DNA from: Paenibacillus marchantiophytorum
GTDB taxonomy: Bacteria; Bacillota; Bacilli; Paenibacillales; NBRC-103111
Direction of reading: 5' to 3'
Assembly (NCBI RefSeq): GCF_014640555.1
Contig: NZ_BMHE01000031.1
Coordinates: 26,811 to 90,810, forward strand
DNA length: 64,000 nucleotides
A program made the position numbers and the translations under genes. Shown one piece after another: positions 45,133-54,739 of the stretch. How positions within the stretch are numbered: position 1 is the stretch's first letter; each line of letters opens with the position of its first letter. Under the pieces are notes generated by a model that was not told the origin of the DNA, made no database searches, and saw nothing but the letters and a program-made list of their open reading frames with translations.

Positions 45133-45564
45133 TTAGTACCTCGGGTTATCTTGATTTGTCTTCTTCCTGTTTCTGAAGAATGAGATCACCTTCACAACAA
45201 CAACGATCAAGACGACAACGGCAAGTACGTTCACTAACAATCCGAGTATATTACCCAGGATGCCCATGCCGCCGAATAGGCCGCCAAACAACAATCCTGC
45301 CATCCCGCCGATGAGCAACCCTTTCATCAAACCACCGCTGAAGAAGCCAGGTTTCTTGGTTGGTGTTGCAGCACCAGGTGTTTTGGTCGTCGAGCTGCTT
45401 GGCTCATTTTTCGAAACATTATTGGCAGGAGCCTTTTGTTGCTCAGTCGGCGTATAGCTCTTGCGCGGCGCTTTATAAGAAGACTTCGCTTCTACCAGTG
45501 TTGGCACCGTAAAAGAGAACACCAGCATACTTGCCATAATCAGCATTACTAATTTCTTAAACAT
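45133..45564 (-). CDS. secreted/membrane protein with Gly-rich transmembrane region
   Basis: A 143-residue protein. Residues 1-26 are a signal peptide (LVMLIMASMLVFSFTVPTLVEA). A Lys/Ser/Pro/Thr-rich linker spans about 27-72. Residues about 75-125 hold glycine-rich hydrophobic segments (GGLMKGLLIGGMAGLLFGGLF and ILGLLVNVLAVVVLIVVVVK), ending in a basic tail RNRKKTNQDNPRY. Such proteins, sometimes labelled Tim44-like, accompany YxcD genes in Bacillales. The role is unknown. GGAGGT precedes the start. Confidence 0.75.
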   Translation of the reverse strand: MFKKLVMLIMASMLVFSFTVPTLVEAKSSYKAPRKSYTPTEQQKAPANNVSKNEPSSSTTKTPGAATPTKKPGFFSGGLMKGLLIGGMAGLLFGGLFGGMGILGNILGLLVNVLAVVVLIVVVVKVISFFRNRKKTNQDNPRY

Positions 45565-45655
45565 TGTGTCATGACCTCCAGGTAATGTTAATATGAAAGT
45601 TTTATCACTTTCGTCCTATTCTATACGCTTCAGCCTGTATTTGGTTTCAATAATG

Positions 45656-45690
45656 AAAAAACGGCCAATCCCTGTAAGGATCAGCCGCCT
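45656..45690 (-). terminator. intrinsic terminator after second aldo/keto reductase
   Basis: A GC-rich stem with GGCTGATCC on one arm and GGGATTGGCC on the other (45662-45687) is followed on the minus strand by GTTTTTTC. Confidence 0.75.
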
Positions 45691-45694
45691 TTGT

Positions 45695-46663
45695 TTATCT
45701 ATAAAAATTCCGAATCCAGCGATGCGGCTTCAGCTTCGCAAGCTGCTCCTGGGTCAATCCTTGTCCGTCTCCAACCCGCATATTGTTCTCCACATTACGA
45801 ACAGAGCGCATACCTGGAATGACCGTAGAAACAGCTGGGTGGCTGAGCACATATCGCAGTGCGATTTCCGGCATTTGCTCCACAGAGATAGCCAGATCAG
45901 CTGCGATCTGCTGAACGCGATCATACACCTGCTGTTTGCGATCACCTTGGAAATAGCCATTGCGGAAGTCACCTTCACTGAACGTCGTCTCGGGCGTAAT
46001 CCGCCCCGTCAAGCCGCCTTCATCCAGCGAAACTCGAACAATGACGCCCACATTATGCGCTGCACAGGCCGGTAGCAGCTGATCTTCCGGACTTTGCTCG
46101 AAAATATTGTAAATGACCTGTACCGTATCCACAAGCCCCGATTCAATCAGCTTAATGCCGTTGTTCGGTTGATGATCGTTAATCGATATGCCAAAGTGGC
46201 GGATCTTCCCTTGCTCTTTGAGCTTGTGAATCCCTTCGAGCCAATCTCCTTGACCCACCCACTCGTCCGACCAGACATGAAACTGCTGAACATCAATCGT
46301 ATCCAAGCCCAGATTGCGCAGGCTTTGCTCCGTACTGGCAATCACATGCTCCGCCGTGAACGCCTCAGTCACCGGCACCCCGTCCCCTGCTGGCCATTGT
46401 CTGTTGATGGGAGGGATCTTCGTCGCAACATAGATCGGCTTATCGTGAGCCCTAACCACTTGCCCGACAAGTTTTTCACTGTGTCCATTTCCATAACCCA
46501 ACGCAGTATCAATAAAGTTCAGCCCCAGCTCAATGGAACGATTCAGCGCCTCGATCGACTCTTCATCCGATGCCCCGATCCATGCCGTTTTGCCGATTCC
46601 CCATGCGCCGTAGCCGATTTCCGATATCTGCAACCCTGTTTTCCCAAGAGTTCTATCATTCAT
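45695..46663 (-). CDS. aldo/keto reductase
   Basis: A 322-residue aldo/keto reductase. Catalytic residues are visible as Asp/Tyr in FIDTALGYGNGHSE, Lys in IYVATKIPP and His in VQQFHVWSDEW. The cofactor end is STVIPGMRSVRNVENNM. It begins MNDRTLGKTGLQISEIGYG at ATG 46663. It reduces carbonyl compounds using NADPH, with substrate unknown. It differs from the 31456-32433 reductase, so the two are distant paralogues. No operon partner. Confidence 0.92.
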   Translation of the reverse strand: MNDRTLGKTGLQISEIGYGAWGIGKTAWIGASDEESIEALNRSIELGLNFIDTALGYGNGHSEKLVGQVVRAHDKPIYVATKIPPINRQWPAGDGVPVTEAFTAEHVIASTEQSLRNLGLDTIDVQQFHVWSDEWVGQGDWLEGIHKLKEQGKIRHFGISINDHQPNNGIKLIESGLVDTVQVIYNIFEQSPEDQLLPACAAHNVGVIVRVSLDEGGLTGRITPETTFSEGDFRNGYFQGDRKQQVYDRVQQIAADLAISVEQMPEIALRYVLSHPAVSTVIPGMRSVRNVENNMRVGDGQGLTQEQLAKLKPHRWIRNFYR

Positions 46664-46802
46664 TTGCTCAGCCTCCATCCATCAACTTTGCTTTCAACTG
46701 CTATTATACAGGGAAACCAAAATCTGCATAAGAACTGAAAAAGTTGTCAGTTAGTAACTTTGGCGTAAGTAGTGGGGTGTCATAGGAGATTCAGAGCAGT
46801 CC

Positions 46803-49800
46803 TTATTTGATTTTGATTAAAATTCTATATACCATCGCGGCCACCTCTGCCCTAGTTGCCTTACCCAGTGGATTGACTGTTTGACCGCTTCCTTCGATAA
46901 TGCCTTCTTTTACAAGTGCTGCAACGCTTTCCACTGCATAATCCGCAATGCTTGAAGCATCAGCGAAACCATTTAAATCAGTTGCCGTTCCGATTGCGTT
47001 TATCTTGCCAGAGAGCTTTAATGCTCTGGCTGCAAGCACCATCAAATCCTGTCTGGAAATTTCCTCTTTCGGGTTGAATCGGATGCCGTCTATGCCGTTG
47101 GTAATGCCAAGCGCTTTGGACATTCCAAGTACCTCATAGTAGTAATCGCTCTGACTTACATCTTCAAAATTAGCGTGGAACTCCGCTTTTATGCCCAAAG
47201 CCCTCACCAGCAACATCAGGAAATCAGCTCTGGAGATGTTTTTATCCGGTTCAAAGGTTTTCTCGGACGTGCCATTGATAATACCTTTTGCCGTCAAAGC
47301 TTGGATGGCTTCTTGAGCCCATGTACCGGCAATATCGGTAAAGGTCGGTTTGGGATCAGGCTTCTTCGGTTCTTCAGGCTTTGATTCCGGTTTGGGATCA
47401 GGCTTCGGATCTGGCTTAATTGGCGGATTCGTTGGTGGATTCGTCGAGGTTCCCGAATCGCTATGACCGCCACTCTCTTCATTTCTCCTCACTTGTACAG
47501 TTGCCGTCGCCTCGAAGTTGCCATCGACGGTTTTCACGGTGATGATCGTGTCTCCCTCGGTTATTGCGGTTACTTTCCCATAGGCATCTACACTGGCTAC
47601 ACCAGCACGACTTGAGCTCCACACCACATTTGGATTCGTCGCATTAGCTGGTGTTACGGTAGCCTTCAATTCGGCCGTGCCACCTTGGAACAAGCTAAGG
47701 CTGCTGCGATCCAGAGTTACCTTATCCACCAATATAGGCAGTACGGATACCTGAGCCACTGCTTTTAAATTCGTTTCTTGGACCGCGCCTTGTACTTCGA
47801 AATCCCCTGGCGCCGAGTATTGCAACGGATCAATCTGGTCCCAGGTCACCTTGACCGGTTCTTCTAAACTGTCACTATAGACGGCTGTAACTACCGACGG
47901 CAAGACAGGCGCTCTTCCTACAGTTGTTGTCATTTTTTCGTCTTTCAGCCTGACGATGCTTCTTGGTTGCTGGGAATCGATAACTGTCACATGTGCTGTC
48001 GCCTTCATAGTCGTTCCGTGTACCACTCCGGTAACAGTGAATTTCCCCGCCGCCGCATAGCTGGACGGATCGATGGGCTGCCAATTAACGCCCGCAGCTG
48101 CTTCTCTGTTATCGCTGTATACGGCAGTAACAACAGACGGCAGTACCGGTGCTTTCCCAACATTCGTTATGATATTTTCATCTTTGACTTCCACGATCAA
48201 ATAGGCGGAAGCATCTTGATAGAAGTAGGCCCTGAGCAAAGGCTTAAAGGCCGGGAGCTGGTCCTTCAATTCACCCTCCGGAAGCTTCGCCATGTCGATG
48301 TCTCCGTAGAATTTATTGTCAATGTACGTATCCAATTTGAAGTTGGACCTTAGCGCATTGAGATCCCAATTGACGGGAAGCTCCGTATAAGCCATCTTTG
48401 CATTAACGGCACCCTTGCCGTATGTCAAATATCCCTTTACGGTTGTTGGCAGTAAAGCTTTGAGCGCTTTATCAGAAGCTGATCCAATGGAAAATGTTGT
48501 AGGAACGGCAATATCAAGCTCAATTTTGCCATAATCGTATACGATCCTGCTCGCCTCATTGTCCGAATCCCCTTGCTGAATCCAGTCCTCCGTCACTCTG
48601 GCAAGCATGATATTATTGAATCCACCTAGCGAACTTCCCGATGCTTGCTTATCATCCGCCGTGAAATCACGGGTAAAGGTAATCAGAACATCCCCATTGT
48701 CAGCTTCTGACACAGCAGGATAGTGGTAATCTCCTTGATTAGCTCTTGAATCTATAGCGATATGCCTTCTGTACTTCCACGTCTTTCCTTCATCATCCGA
48801 AAGGGCCACAGCCAAGCTGTTCCTTTTCCTTTCGGCATCTACATGTACGAATACCCAGTTGCCATTCTTAAGCCGCAGCAGATCATGTCCGACTCCCGGA
48901 TCCAATAATTCGGGGATGTCCTTGCCTATGGTCCAAGTAAAACCTCCATCCTTCGATTCGGAATAGACAACTCGGTTAGGCAGTGGACCATTATCGCGCA
49001 TATAAGCAACTATAGTTCCGTCTGATCGTTGAGCCATTGATGCTTGAATGATCCCAGCCCCTACGATCGGTTCACTGAATTCCCAACGAATAGAATTATC
49101 CCCAAGCGGCTGGGATGGGTTATATTCCGTAATGGCCATCATGCTTTGTTCCATCGTGTCGGAGTATAAGGGCAGCAGCATGCGGACCTTGCCGCCACCA
49201 ATAGGAATAGTCAATGGCTTATTCTTGGTTTGCCAGCCCAGACGTCGTGCCAGAGGATATCCCGAGCGTCCTGCCCATATCTTATCGGCAACAGTTGGAG
49301 TGAATGCATCATCCAGTGGGTTGCCGCCAGCCAGCTTCAGCCTATCCTCGACAAACCCCTCCCAGTCTTCCTCATTAATCCTTGCATTAACACCCGCCCC
49401 GCCTTGATCTACAGGCTTAAAGCTGTATTCTTTAAACTCAGCAAGCTTCGCTTTCAATGTATGCACATATCCCTTTTGCAAGCGGGGACTGATGTAGTCA
49501 TCCGGACTATTGGGATCTACCGCATTCCCGATATTCATCCCGATCTTAACATTAATAACCTCTGACCATGTCCAGTTCGGTTTGTTGTTGCCAACGTTGG
49601 CAAACTCGTAGCTCCCCTTCTCGGCGTAAGCATATTTCGGCTGAGAGGTTTCCCATCTGCCAGCCAGAACAGGGTACCAGAACAACCAGAGCCTTTCTCC
49701 CGCATCTACATAAACAGCAGGATTAATATCAGCAATGTCTTTGGCATCGGCCATTATGAAAGGAGTGTTCCACGTTTTCCCCCCATCCTGCGATCTTGCC

Positions 49801-50087
49801 CCCATAATTCTTGTCGTAGTTGCATCGCGCTCCCCATTTCCCTGAAACCACACAGACAGCAGCTCGCCGCTAGGCAGCTCCGTAATACTGGAACCGTGAA
49901 CGTGATCTCCGTTATCCCCATCATCTTTAATCGGTGCGAATATATGTACAGCTGCATTCTCAACCTTCAGTATGCCTGTAGGGGCTGCCGTAAGGGCTGC
50001 CGTATCTGCAGCATACACGGGCAAGCTTGCTCCCGTTATTCCCAAACAGACGGCAAGTGATATCGCCAACTTTGTCCTTCTTCTCAT
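46803..50087 (-). CDS. SLH-anchored sialidase-family protein with Ig-like domains
   Basis: A 1094-residue surface enzyme. A signal peptide spans residues 1-27 (RRRTKLAISLAVCLGITGASL...YAA). The sialidase/BNR six-bladed domain (about 35-490) carries Asp boxes SQDGGKTWN, SKDGGFTWT and SDDEGKTWK. Two Big4-type Ig-like units (VVTAVYSDNREAAAGVNW; VVTAVYSDSLEEPVKVTW) and one Big2 unit (VDKVTLDRSSLSLFQGGTA) follow. A Pro/Lys-rich linker (KPDPKPDPKPESKPEEPKKP) leads to three SLH repeats (FTDIAGTWAQEAIQ, FEDVSQSDYYYEV, FADASSIADYAVESV). It probably trims sialic acid or a related sugar at the cell surface. Start: ATG 50087, eight bases from AAAGGGG. Confidence 0.9.
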   Translation of the reverse strand: MRRRTKLAISLAVCLGITGASLPVYAADTAALTAAPTGILKVENAAVHIFAPIKDDGDNGDHVHGSSITELPSGELLSVWFQGNGERDATTTRIMGARSQDGGKTWNTPFIMADAKDIADINPAVYVDAGERLWLFWYPVLAGRWETSQPKYAYAEKGSYEFANVGNNKPNWTWSEVINVKIGMNIGNAVDPNSPDDYISPRLQKGYVHTLKAKLAEFKEYSFKPVDQGGAGVNARINEEDWEGFVEDRLKLAGGNPLDDAFTPTVADKIWAGRSGYPLARRLGWQTKNKPLTIPIGGGKVRMLLPLYSDTMEQSMMAITEYNPSQPLGDNSIRWEFSEPIVGAGIIQASMAQRSDGTIVAYMRDNGPLPNRVVYSESKDGGFTWTIGKDIPELLDPGVGHDLLRLKNGNWVFVHVDAERKRNSLAVALSDDEGKTWKYRRHIAIDSRANQGDYHYPAVSEADNGDVLITFTRDFTADDKQASGSSLGGFNNIMLARVTEDWIQQGDSDNEASRIVYDYGKIELDIAVPTTFSIGSASDKALKALLPTTVKGYLTYGKGAVNAKMAYTELPVNWDLNALRSNFKLDTYIDNKFYGDIDMAKLPEGELKDQLPAFKPLLRAYFYQDASAYLIVEVKDENIITNVGKAPVLPSVVTAVYSDNREAAAGVNWQPIDPSSYAAAGKFTVTGVVHGTTMKATAHVTVIDSQQPRSIVRLKDEKMTTTVGRAPVLPSVVTAVYSDSLEEPVKVTWDQIDPLQYSAPGDFEVQGAVQETNLKAVAQVSVLPILVDKVTLDRSSLSLFQGGTAELKATVTPANATNPNVVWSSSRAGVASVDAYGKVTAITEGDTIITVKTVDGNFEATATVQVRRNEESGGHSDSGTSTNPPTNPPIKPDPKPDPKPESKPEEPKKPDPKPTFTDIAGTWAQEAIQALTAKGIINGTSEKTFEPDKNISRADFLMLLVRALGIKAEFHANFEDVSQSDYYYEVLGMSKALGITNGIDGIRFNPKEEISRQDLMVLAARALKLSGKINAIGTATDLNGFADASSIADYAVESVAALVKEGIIEGSGQTVNPLGKATRAEVAAMVYRILIKIK

Positions 50088-50141
50088 ATTCATTTCCCCT
50101 TTGAAATTAACTTCGTCGGATCGTTCCATAGAGCTATGATC

Positions 50142-52001
50142 TTAAGGAGTATTGGTAACGGTTACCAGACATTTCAGCATCGTTCCATACTTGGTATTCT
50201 TTACATAGATCAGGGCTGTACCTGCTTTTTTCGCTGTAATAGTCCCTGTTTGATCTACGGATGCGATATTGGCGTCATCGGAATTCCAGATTAAATTACC
50301 GTCCGTTCTGACATTGCCGTCTACAGTCAAACTTAAAGTTAAAGATTTGCTGCTGCCAGTCACCATGCTTAAAGATGAACCTACAGGGGTTCCTGCGTCC
50401 ACAGCAGTCATCGTCGCCTCAAACAAGCGATCGACTTCGTCAGCTGCAATACTTGCAAAGCCCATCGTTTTACCTAAGGAAGAAAAATGAGAATAAATCA
50501 TAAACAGACTGCTGTTCTTATCTACAATAACCGAAGGGTATTCATACGATTGATCCTTGGTGGGATCTTCATCGATCAAAATAGATTTCCATGTTTTCCC
50601 TTCGTCCTTGGACATAGATAAACTTACCGAGTTTCTATGACCGCTTTGCAGCACATCCCGTTTCACTTCTTGATTATGAAGAGCCAGCCAGTTCCCATTG
50701 GCAAGCTTGGCGAACTCAAAGCCGCCGTCATTTTTCAAATAAGGGTCAACCTGGGCTGTACGCCAAGTAGCACCGCCATCTTGGGATTCTGAATAGGATA
50801 CATGCCAGGCAAGCCGCCCATTTTTACCATCCAGCTTGCCGCTTCTGAAATACGTACGTAAAGTGCCGTCTTTTAGTTGAATCATGGAGCCTTGTATCGT
50901 ACCCGAACCCACGACAGGCTCGCTTGTATGCCAGGTCGCCCCTCTATCATCGGTGTATATAAAGACGGTGCATGACAAGGAATCCGAATAAAGCGGTAAA
51001 ATTAATCTTTTCGTTCCATTGTGATCAATCTCTAAGGGCTTATTTTTCGTTTGCCAACCGATTCTGTTATAAGCCGGATTCCAGGTTTTCCAGTCATTAT
51101 CTGCGCCAGCTGCACGCTCAATAGAATTCTTGATAATAGAAGGCTCATATTTAGCATAGCTGCCATCTGCTTTTTGGACGTATGAGCCATTTTGGAGCAA
51201 ATCAATGATCTCCTGGGTTCTTCCTGCATAAACATCATCGTACGGTTTTTTATCCGTTAAATATTTGAGGTAATTGTCATATTCCTTTTTCATTTCCACA
51301 ACAAAGCTGTCCGTAATATACCGAGTATCCTTTGGGTTGTACCATGAGGTTACCGCCGCATATTTCGAAGGGTCCAAGGGGGATGCAGCTGTTACCTTGC
51401 TGGGCATGACATGTCTAATTTCCGAACCTTTGATCCGATAATTCCATTGACCATTTGAATATGATCCTGCACCCGACATCGTATCCCCAACATTCATATA
51501 AATAACTTCCGGATAATGCCACTTCGGATTGCCTCCATTGCTGTTGGCGTATTCATAATTCCCAATGTCCGCGTACATATATCTAGGTTGTGAAGAAACC
51601 CATTGACCATTTAAAACAATATAATAGAACAGCCATAATCGGTCTTGGCTATCTACGAATAAGACGGGGTTAATATCGGGAAAATCGTATGTATCATACA
51701 CGAGAAAGGGTTCTGTCCACGTTTTCCCCCCATCCTTGGATCTTGCTCCCATCAGTCTGGTCGTGTCTGCATCCCTTTCACCTTCTCCTCTAAACCAAAC
51801 GCTAAGTAAGCTGCCATCATTCAACTCCACCATCGAAGGGCCATGGTTGTGTTCTTTATCCCAATCAAATATGTCCCGTTTGGTTATGCCTTGCAATTCT
51901 GCAGCATCTGCAGACACGGCCGCTGTATGAAGCAGACTCAATGTCATCATTAGAAATAAGATAAGGCTGATCCGTCTCTTTACTCTCAATTCCCTGCACA
52001 T
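50142..52001 (-). CDS. secreted sialidase-family protein with Big2 domain
   Basis: A 619-residue secreted protein. A signal peptide is at about 7-33 (RRISLILFLMMTLSLLHTAAVSADA). The BNR/sialidase domain (about 38-515) has Asp boxes SKDGGKTWTEP, TDDRGATWHTS, SQDGGATWRTA and SKDEGKTWKSI. A Big2-type domain closes it (VGSSLSMVTGSSKSLTLSLTV...IWNSDDANIASVDQTGTI). It is similar in its catalytic part to the SLH-anchored protein 55 bases downstream, so the two arose by duplication: one is anchored, one is released. Exact start uncertain (ATG 52001 has a close AGGAAGG; a TTG four codons later is possible). A cre-like site lies upstream at 52142-52156. Confidence 0.87.
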   Translation of the reverse strand: MCRELRVKRRISLILFLMMTLSLLHTAAVSADAAELQGITKRDIFDWDKEHNHGPSMVELNDGSLLSVWFRGEGERDADTTRLMGARSKDGGKTWTEPFLVYDTYDFPDINPVLFVDSQDRLWLFYYIVLNGQWVSSQPRYMYADIGNYEYANSNGGNPKWHYPEVIYMNVGDTMSGAGSYSNGQWNYRIKGSEIRHVMPSKVTAASPLDPSKYAAVTSWYNPKDTRYITDSFVVEMKKEYDNYLKYLTDKKPYDDVYAGRTQEIIDLLQNGSYVQKADGSYAKYEPSIIKNSIERAAGADNDWKTWNPAYNRIGWQTKNKPLEIDHNGTKRLILPLYSDSLSCTVFIYTDDRGATWHTSEPVVGSGTIQGSMIQLKDGTLRTYFRSGKLDGKNGRLAWHVSYSESQDGGATWRTAQVDPYLKNDGGFEFAKLANGNWLALHNQEVKRDVLQSGHRNSVSLSMSKDEGKTWKSILIDEDPTKDQSYEYPSVIVDKNSSLFMIYSHFSSLGKTMGFASIAADEVDRLFEATMTAVDAGTPVGSSLSMVTGSSKSLTLSLTVDGNVRTDGNLIWNSDDANIASVDQTGTITAKKAGTALIYVKNTKYGTMLKCLVTVTNTP

Positions 52002-52141
52002 CCTTCCTATTTATCGTCAAATGTTTAAGCTGCAAGCCATCAATATAAACTTCTATGAATCTTAAATCTCTGCAACCTATTGCCTTAGCCCACCTTTCCT
52101 TAGATAAGTTCAACTCGTATATGTTGTATAGCAAGGATGAA

Positions 52142-52156
52142 TGAAAGCGGTTTCTA
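52142..52156. promoter_or_regulatory. CcpA cre-like site upstream of secreted sialidase gene
   Basis: TGAAAGCGGTTTCTA is close to the catabolite-responsive element consensus TGAAANCGNTTNCA, differing only at the 3' end. It lies between the YhcH-family gene and the sialidase gene. Glucose-type repression is likely. Confidence 0.6.
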
Positions 52157-52179
52157 AACTGTCCATTAATTATTTGCTC

Positions 52180-52665
52180 TTACGTCTGCCATAGATTCTT
52201 ATGTATTTTAATGACAATCTTCCTGATGCTGCCGGGTTCCCCCACGAACATGCATGGACAATGCACATCCGAAGGGTAAAAGATGGCAAACTGCCCCGGC
52301 CTAAGCACAATGCTGGTTTCTGCTTCTCGTTGTACGTGGTTATAAAATATAACGTCCAGTTCTTCGAGCGTATCTTCTGCTACTTGAAGTCCAGATGAGT
52401 GCTTAACAACCCCAATACGCTCCTCACCACTAACCAAATACTGAATATCCATATATGTCACATGAGATTCATAACGCAAATCCCGTTCAGGCAGAGTAAG
52501 CATATCCTGCACCAAAACGAACATGAGAGAACTGTCAATTTCATACTTACCCGGTTCCCATGACCCAGGATTATGAGCCAACAGGTAATCGATCGCTTTC
52601 CTAATGGATGAATGATATAAGAGCCGCTCATCTTCATAATGTTGAATATCGCCTAAAATCATCAT
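52180..52665 (-). CDS. YhcH/YjgK/YiaL-family protein
   Basis: A 161-residue cupin-type protein of the YhcH/YjgK/YiaL family. Blocks are LAHNPGSWEPGKYEIDSS near the start, ESHVTYMDIQYLVSGEERIGV in the middle (strand with His/Asp metal ligands), and QFAIFYPSDVHCPCM with a His near the end. YhcH is encoded with sialic-acid genes in many bacteria and is thought to act on an anomeric or ring form of such sugars. Its placement between sialidases and the NanA-like gene supports sialic-acid use. GGAAAGGG precedes the start, which lies in the remains of a kinase gene. Confidence 0.9.
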   Translation of the reverse strand: MMILGDIQHYEDERLLYHSSIRKAIDYLLAHNPGSWEPGKYEIDSSLMFVLVQDMLTLPERDLRYESHVTYMDIQYLVSGEERIGVVKHSSGLQVAEDTLEELDVIFYNHVQREAETSIVLRPGQFAIFYPSDVHCPCMFVGEPGSIRKIVIKIHKNLWQT

Positions 52666-52904
52666 GTACCCTTTCCAATAGCTTACTTATGAGAGAGCCT
52701 GCCCAGCGGCTCTCAACAACACCGCATGTGCCTTCTGCATGAATCTCTATACGCAGTACTTCAGGAACAGACTGTCTCAATACTTCCAAATAGTCATCCG
52801 GGTGCTGCAAAGCCCAATTCGGCTCCAGCATCCTTCCCGAGCCCGGCAAGCGCTCATCCAGACTCTGTCCCATAATCGATGCCAATCGCTTATCGCTGCT
52901 TCAT
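52634..52904 (-). pseudogene. remnant of FGGY (ribulokinase-like) sugar kinase
   Basis: Right after the isomerase gene, a good ribosome site (GGGGAGGACAGC) leads to ATG at 52902-52904 and then MKQR, a TAA, AIGIDYGTESG and a TGA. This is the FGGY-kinase N-terminus interrupted by stops. In the shifted frame follows RMLEPNWALQHPDDYLEVLRQSVPEVLR, the ribulokinase block that normally lies about residue 100. The rest of the roughly 500-residue enzyme is missing, replaced by an unrelated 35-codon tail running into the YhcH start. A sugar kinase once stood next to fucI and has decayed with large deletions. Confidence 0.8.
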
Positions 52905-52922
52905 CCTGCTGTCCTCCCCTTC

Positions 52923-54716
52923 TTACCCGTACAAGGGTCCCAAAGCTGCACAAGCTCGATAGTCCGCTCCCACAGGTTCATCCACGCCAAATGCTGTCCA
53001 AGCGCTAGGCCGAAAAACCCGTTCATTCGGAATGTTATGCATGCATACAGGAATACGCAGCATGGAAGCCAGGGTAATTAAATCTGCACCGATATGACCG
53101 TAGCTTACAGCACAGTGGTTAGAGCCCCAATGATTCATCACCGTGTACACATCCTGAAAGACGCCTTTCCCCGTCAGGTTGGGCACAAACCAAGTAGTTG
53201 GCCACGTTGGATTGGAACGCTGATCAAGAATATCGTGTACCTCGCTAGGAAGCTCTACCGAATAGCCCTCTGCAATTTGCAGCACGGGCCCTAATCCTTT
53301 CATCACGTTAATCCTTGCCATGGTCATGGGCATATCGCCACGCGTCGTGAAGTCCGTGGAATATCCACCGCCTCGGAAGAAATCAACAGCCGGACACCAT
53401 AACGTTGCGTCCAAACATTGTTGGACCTCCTTCTCTGTAATATCCCAGAAGGGTTTCATCGCAGGCTTTCCATTAATCGTTTGCTCACCCGTGCCATCAA
53501 GCGCAGCCGGACCGGAGTTAATCAGATGAATCACTCCTCCCGCTGCCGCTCCCGTCAATGCTTGCCCAGTGACTCGTTTCACAGCTTCCGGACTCCAGTA
53601 CGTTCTTACATCAGCGAAAATTTGTGCGCTATTGGTCAGCAAATGCCCGAACAGCATCGTCACCGCATTCAAATTATCATTCTCAGTGGCCAGCATATAC
53701 GGCTCACGAATGCCATTCCAATCGAACGAGCTGGTTAGGATGGCCTCCATAAAGTCACCGTTGGGATAATGGTCCGTCCAGGCGCGCTGCCCTTGGAAGC
53801 CGGCTGCAAGAGCATTATGTCCCATCGCTTCCTCTTCGAAGCCCATCTCGGCAAGCTTCGGATTGCCGATCATAAGATCACGGGCGATCAGCGTCATCTT
53901 GACGACGACTTCCCAATCCTGCTCCTTCTGCTCGGATGTCCGCTTCAATGCTTCCGAATTGACATCCGCGCCAATATGGCAACTTTCTTTGGTCCAATTA
54001 AGCGCTCTTTCATATTCTTCCTTGTCATAGATGTCTCGCTCCATACGCCGGACAAATTCACTCATATCCACATATTCATTGCGCATACCCAAATAATCCT
54101 GGAAGAACGTTTCATCCACGATACATCCTGCGATCCCCATAGACACGGTTCCTAGCGCCAAGTACGATTTACCGCGCATAGTTGCCAAAGCTAACCCAGC
54201 TTTAGCGAAACGGAGCAGCTTATCTTGTACATCCTCCGGTATGGAGCTATCCCCGATATCTTGAACATCTTTACCGTAAATGCTGAAAGCGGGCAAACCC
54301 TTTTGATTATGGGCCCCCAGCGCCGATGCCAGATACACCGCTCCCGGTCTCTCCGTCCCATTAAAGCCCCATATCGCTTTGGGCATTAAAGGGTCGGTGT
54401 CGATGGTTTCCATCGGATAACACCAAGAGGGTGTCACGGTAATCGTTACACCAACGCCTTCCTTGCGAAATTTTTCCGCTGCTCTCGCGGCTTCCGTGAC
54501 ACCGCCAATCGTCGTATCGGCAATGACGCACTCCACCGGCAAGCCGTTCGCATGACGTAATGTCTGGCTCAGCAGTTGTGCGCAAGCCTTCGCCATATTC
54601 ATCGTTGGCCCTTCAAGTGATTCGCGGATTCCGCCTCTTCGTCCGTCAATAACGGGCCGGATACCGATTTTGGGCATATCTCCTTGCATGCGGTTTACGA
54701 GTGGGGCTGTATGCAT
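52923..54716 (-). CDS. fucI: L-fucose isomerase
   Basis: A 597-residue FucI, the usual length. It interconverts L-fucose and L-fuculose (also D-arabinose and D-ribulose) with Mn2+. The typical beginning is PKIGIRPVIDGRRGGIRESLE, and further blocks are NGLPVECVIADTTIGGVTEA, WCYPMETIDTDP, AIWGFNGTERPGAVYL, GIAGCIVDETFF with metal-ligand Glu, and LMNHWGSNHCAVSYGHIG near the end. It lies 23 bases after the NanA-like gene and before the kinase remnant, so fuculose phosphorylation must be done by a kinase elsewhere. It is cytoplasmic. Confidence 0.95.
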   Translation of the reverse strand: MHTAPLVNRMQGDMPKIGIRPVIDGRRGGIRESLEGPTMNMAKACAQLLSQTLRHANGLPVECVIADTTIGGVTEAARAAEKFRKEGVGVTITVTPSWCYPMETIDTDPLMPKAIWGFNGTERPGAVYLASALGAHNQKGLPAFSIYGKDVQDIGDSSIPEDVQDKLLRFAKAGLALATMRGKSYLALGTVSMGIAGCIVDETFFQDYLGMRNEYVDMSEFVRRMERDIYDKEEYERALNWTKESCHIGADVNSEALKRTSEQKEQDWEVVVKMTLIARDLMIGNPKLAEMGFEEEAMGHNALAAGFQGQRAWTDHYPNGDFMEAILTSSFDWNGIREPYMLATENDNLNAVTMLFGHLLTNSAQIFADVRTYWSPEAVKRVTGQALTGAAAGGVIHLINSGPAALDGTGEQTINGKPAMKPFWDITEKEVQQCLDATLWCPAVDFFRGGGYSTDFTTRGDMPMTMARINVMKGLGPVLQIAEGYSVELPSEVHDILDQRSNPTWPTTWFVPNLTGKGVFQDVYTVMNHWGSNHCAVSYGHIGADLITLASMLRIPVCMHNIPNERVFRPSAWTAFGVDEPVGADYRACAALGPLYG

Positions 54717-54739
54717 AATTTTTACCTCCTGCGCTGTAT

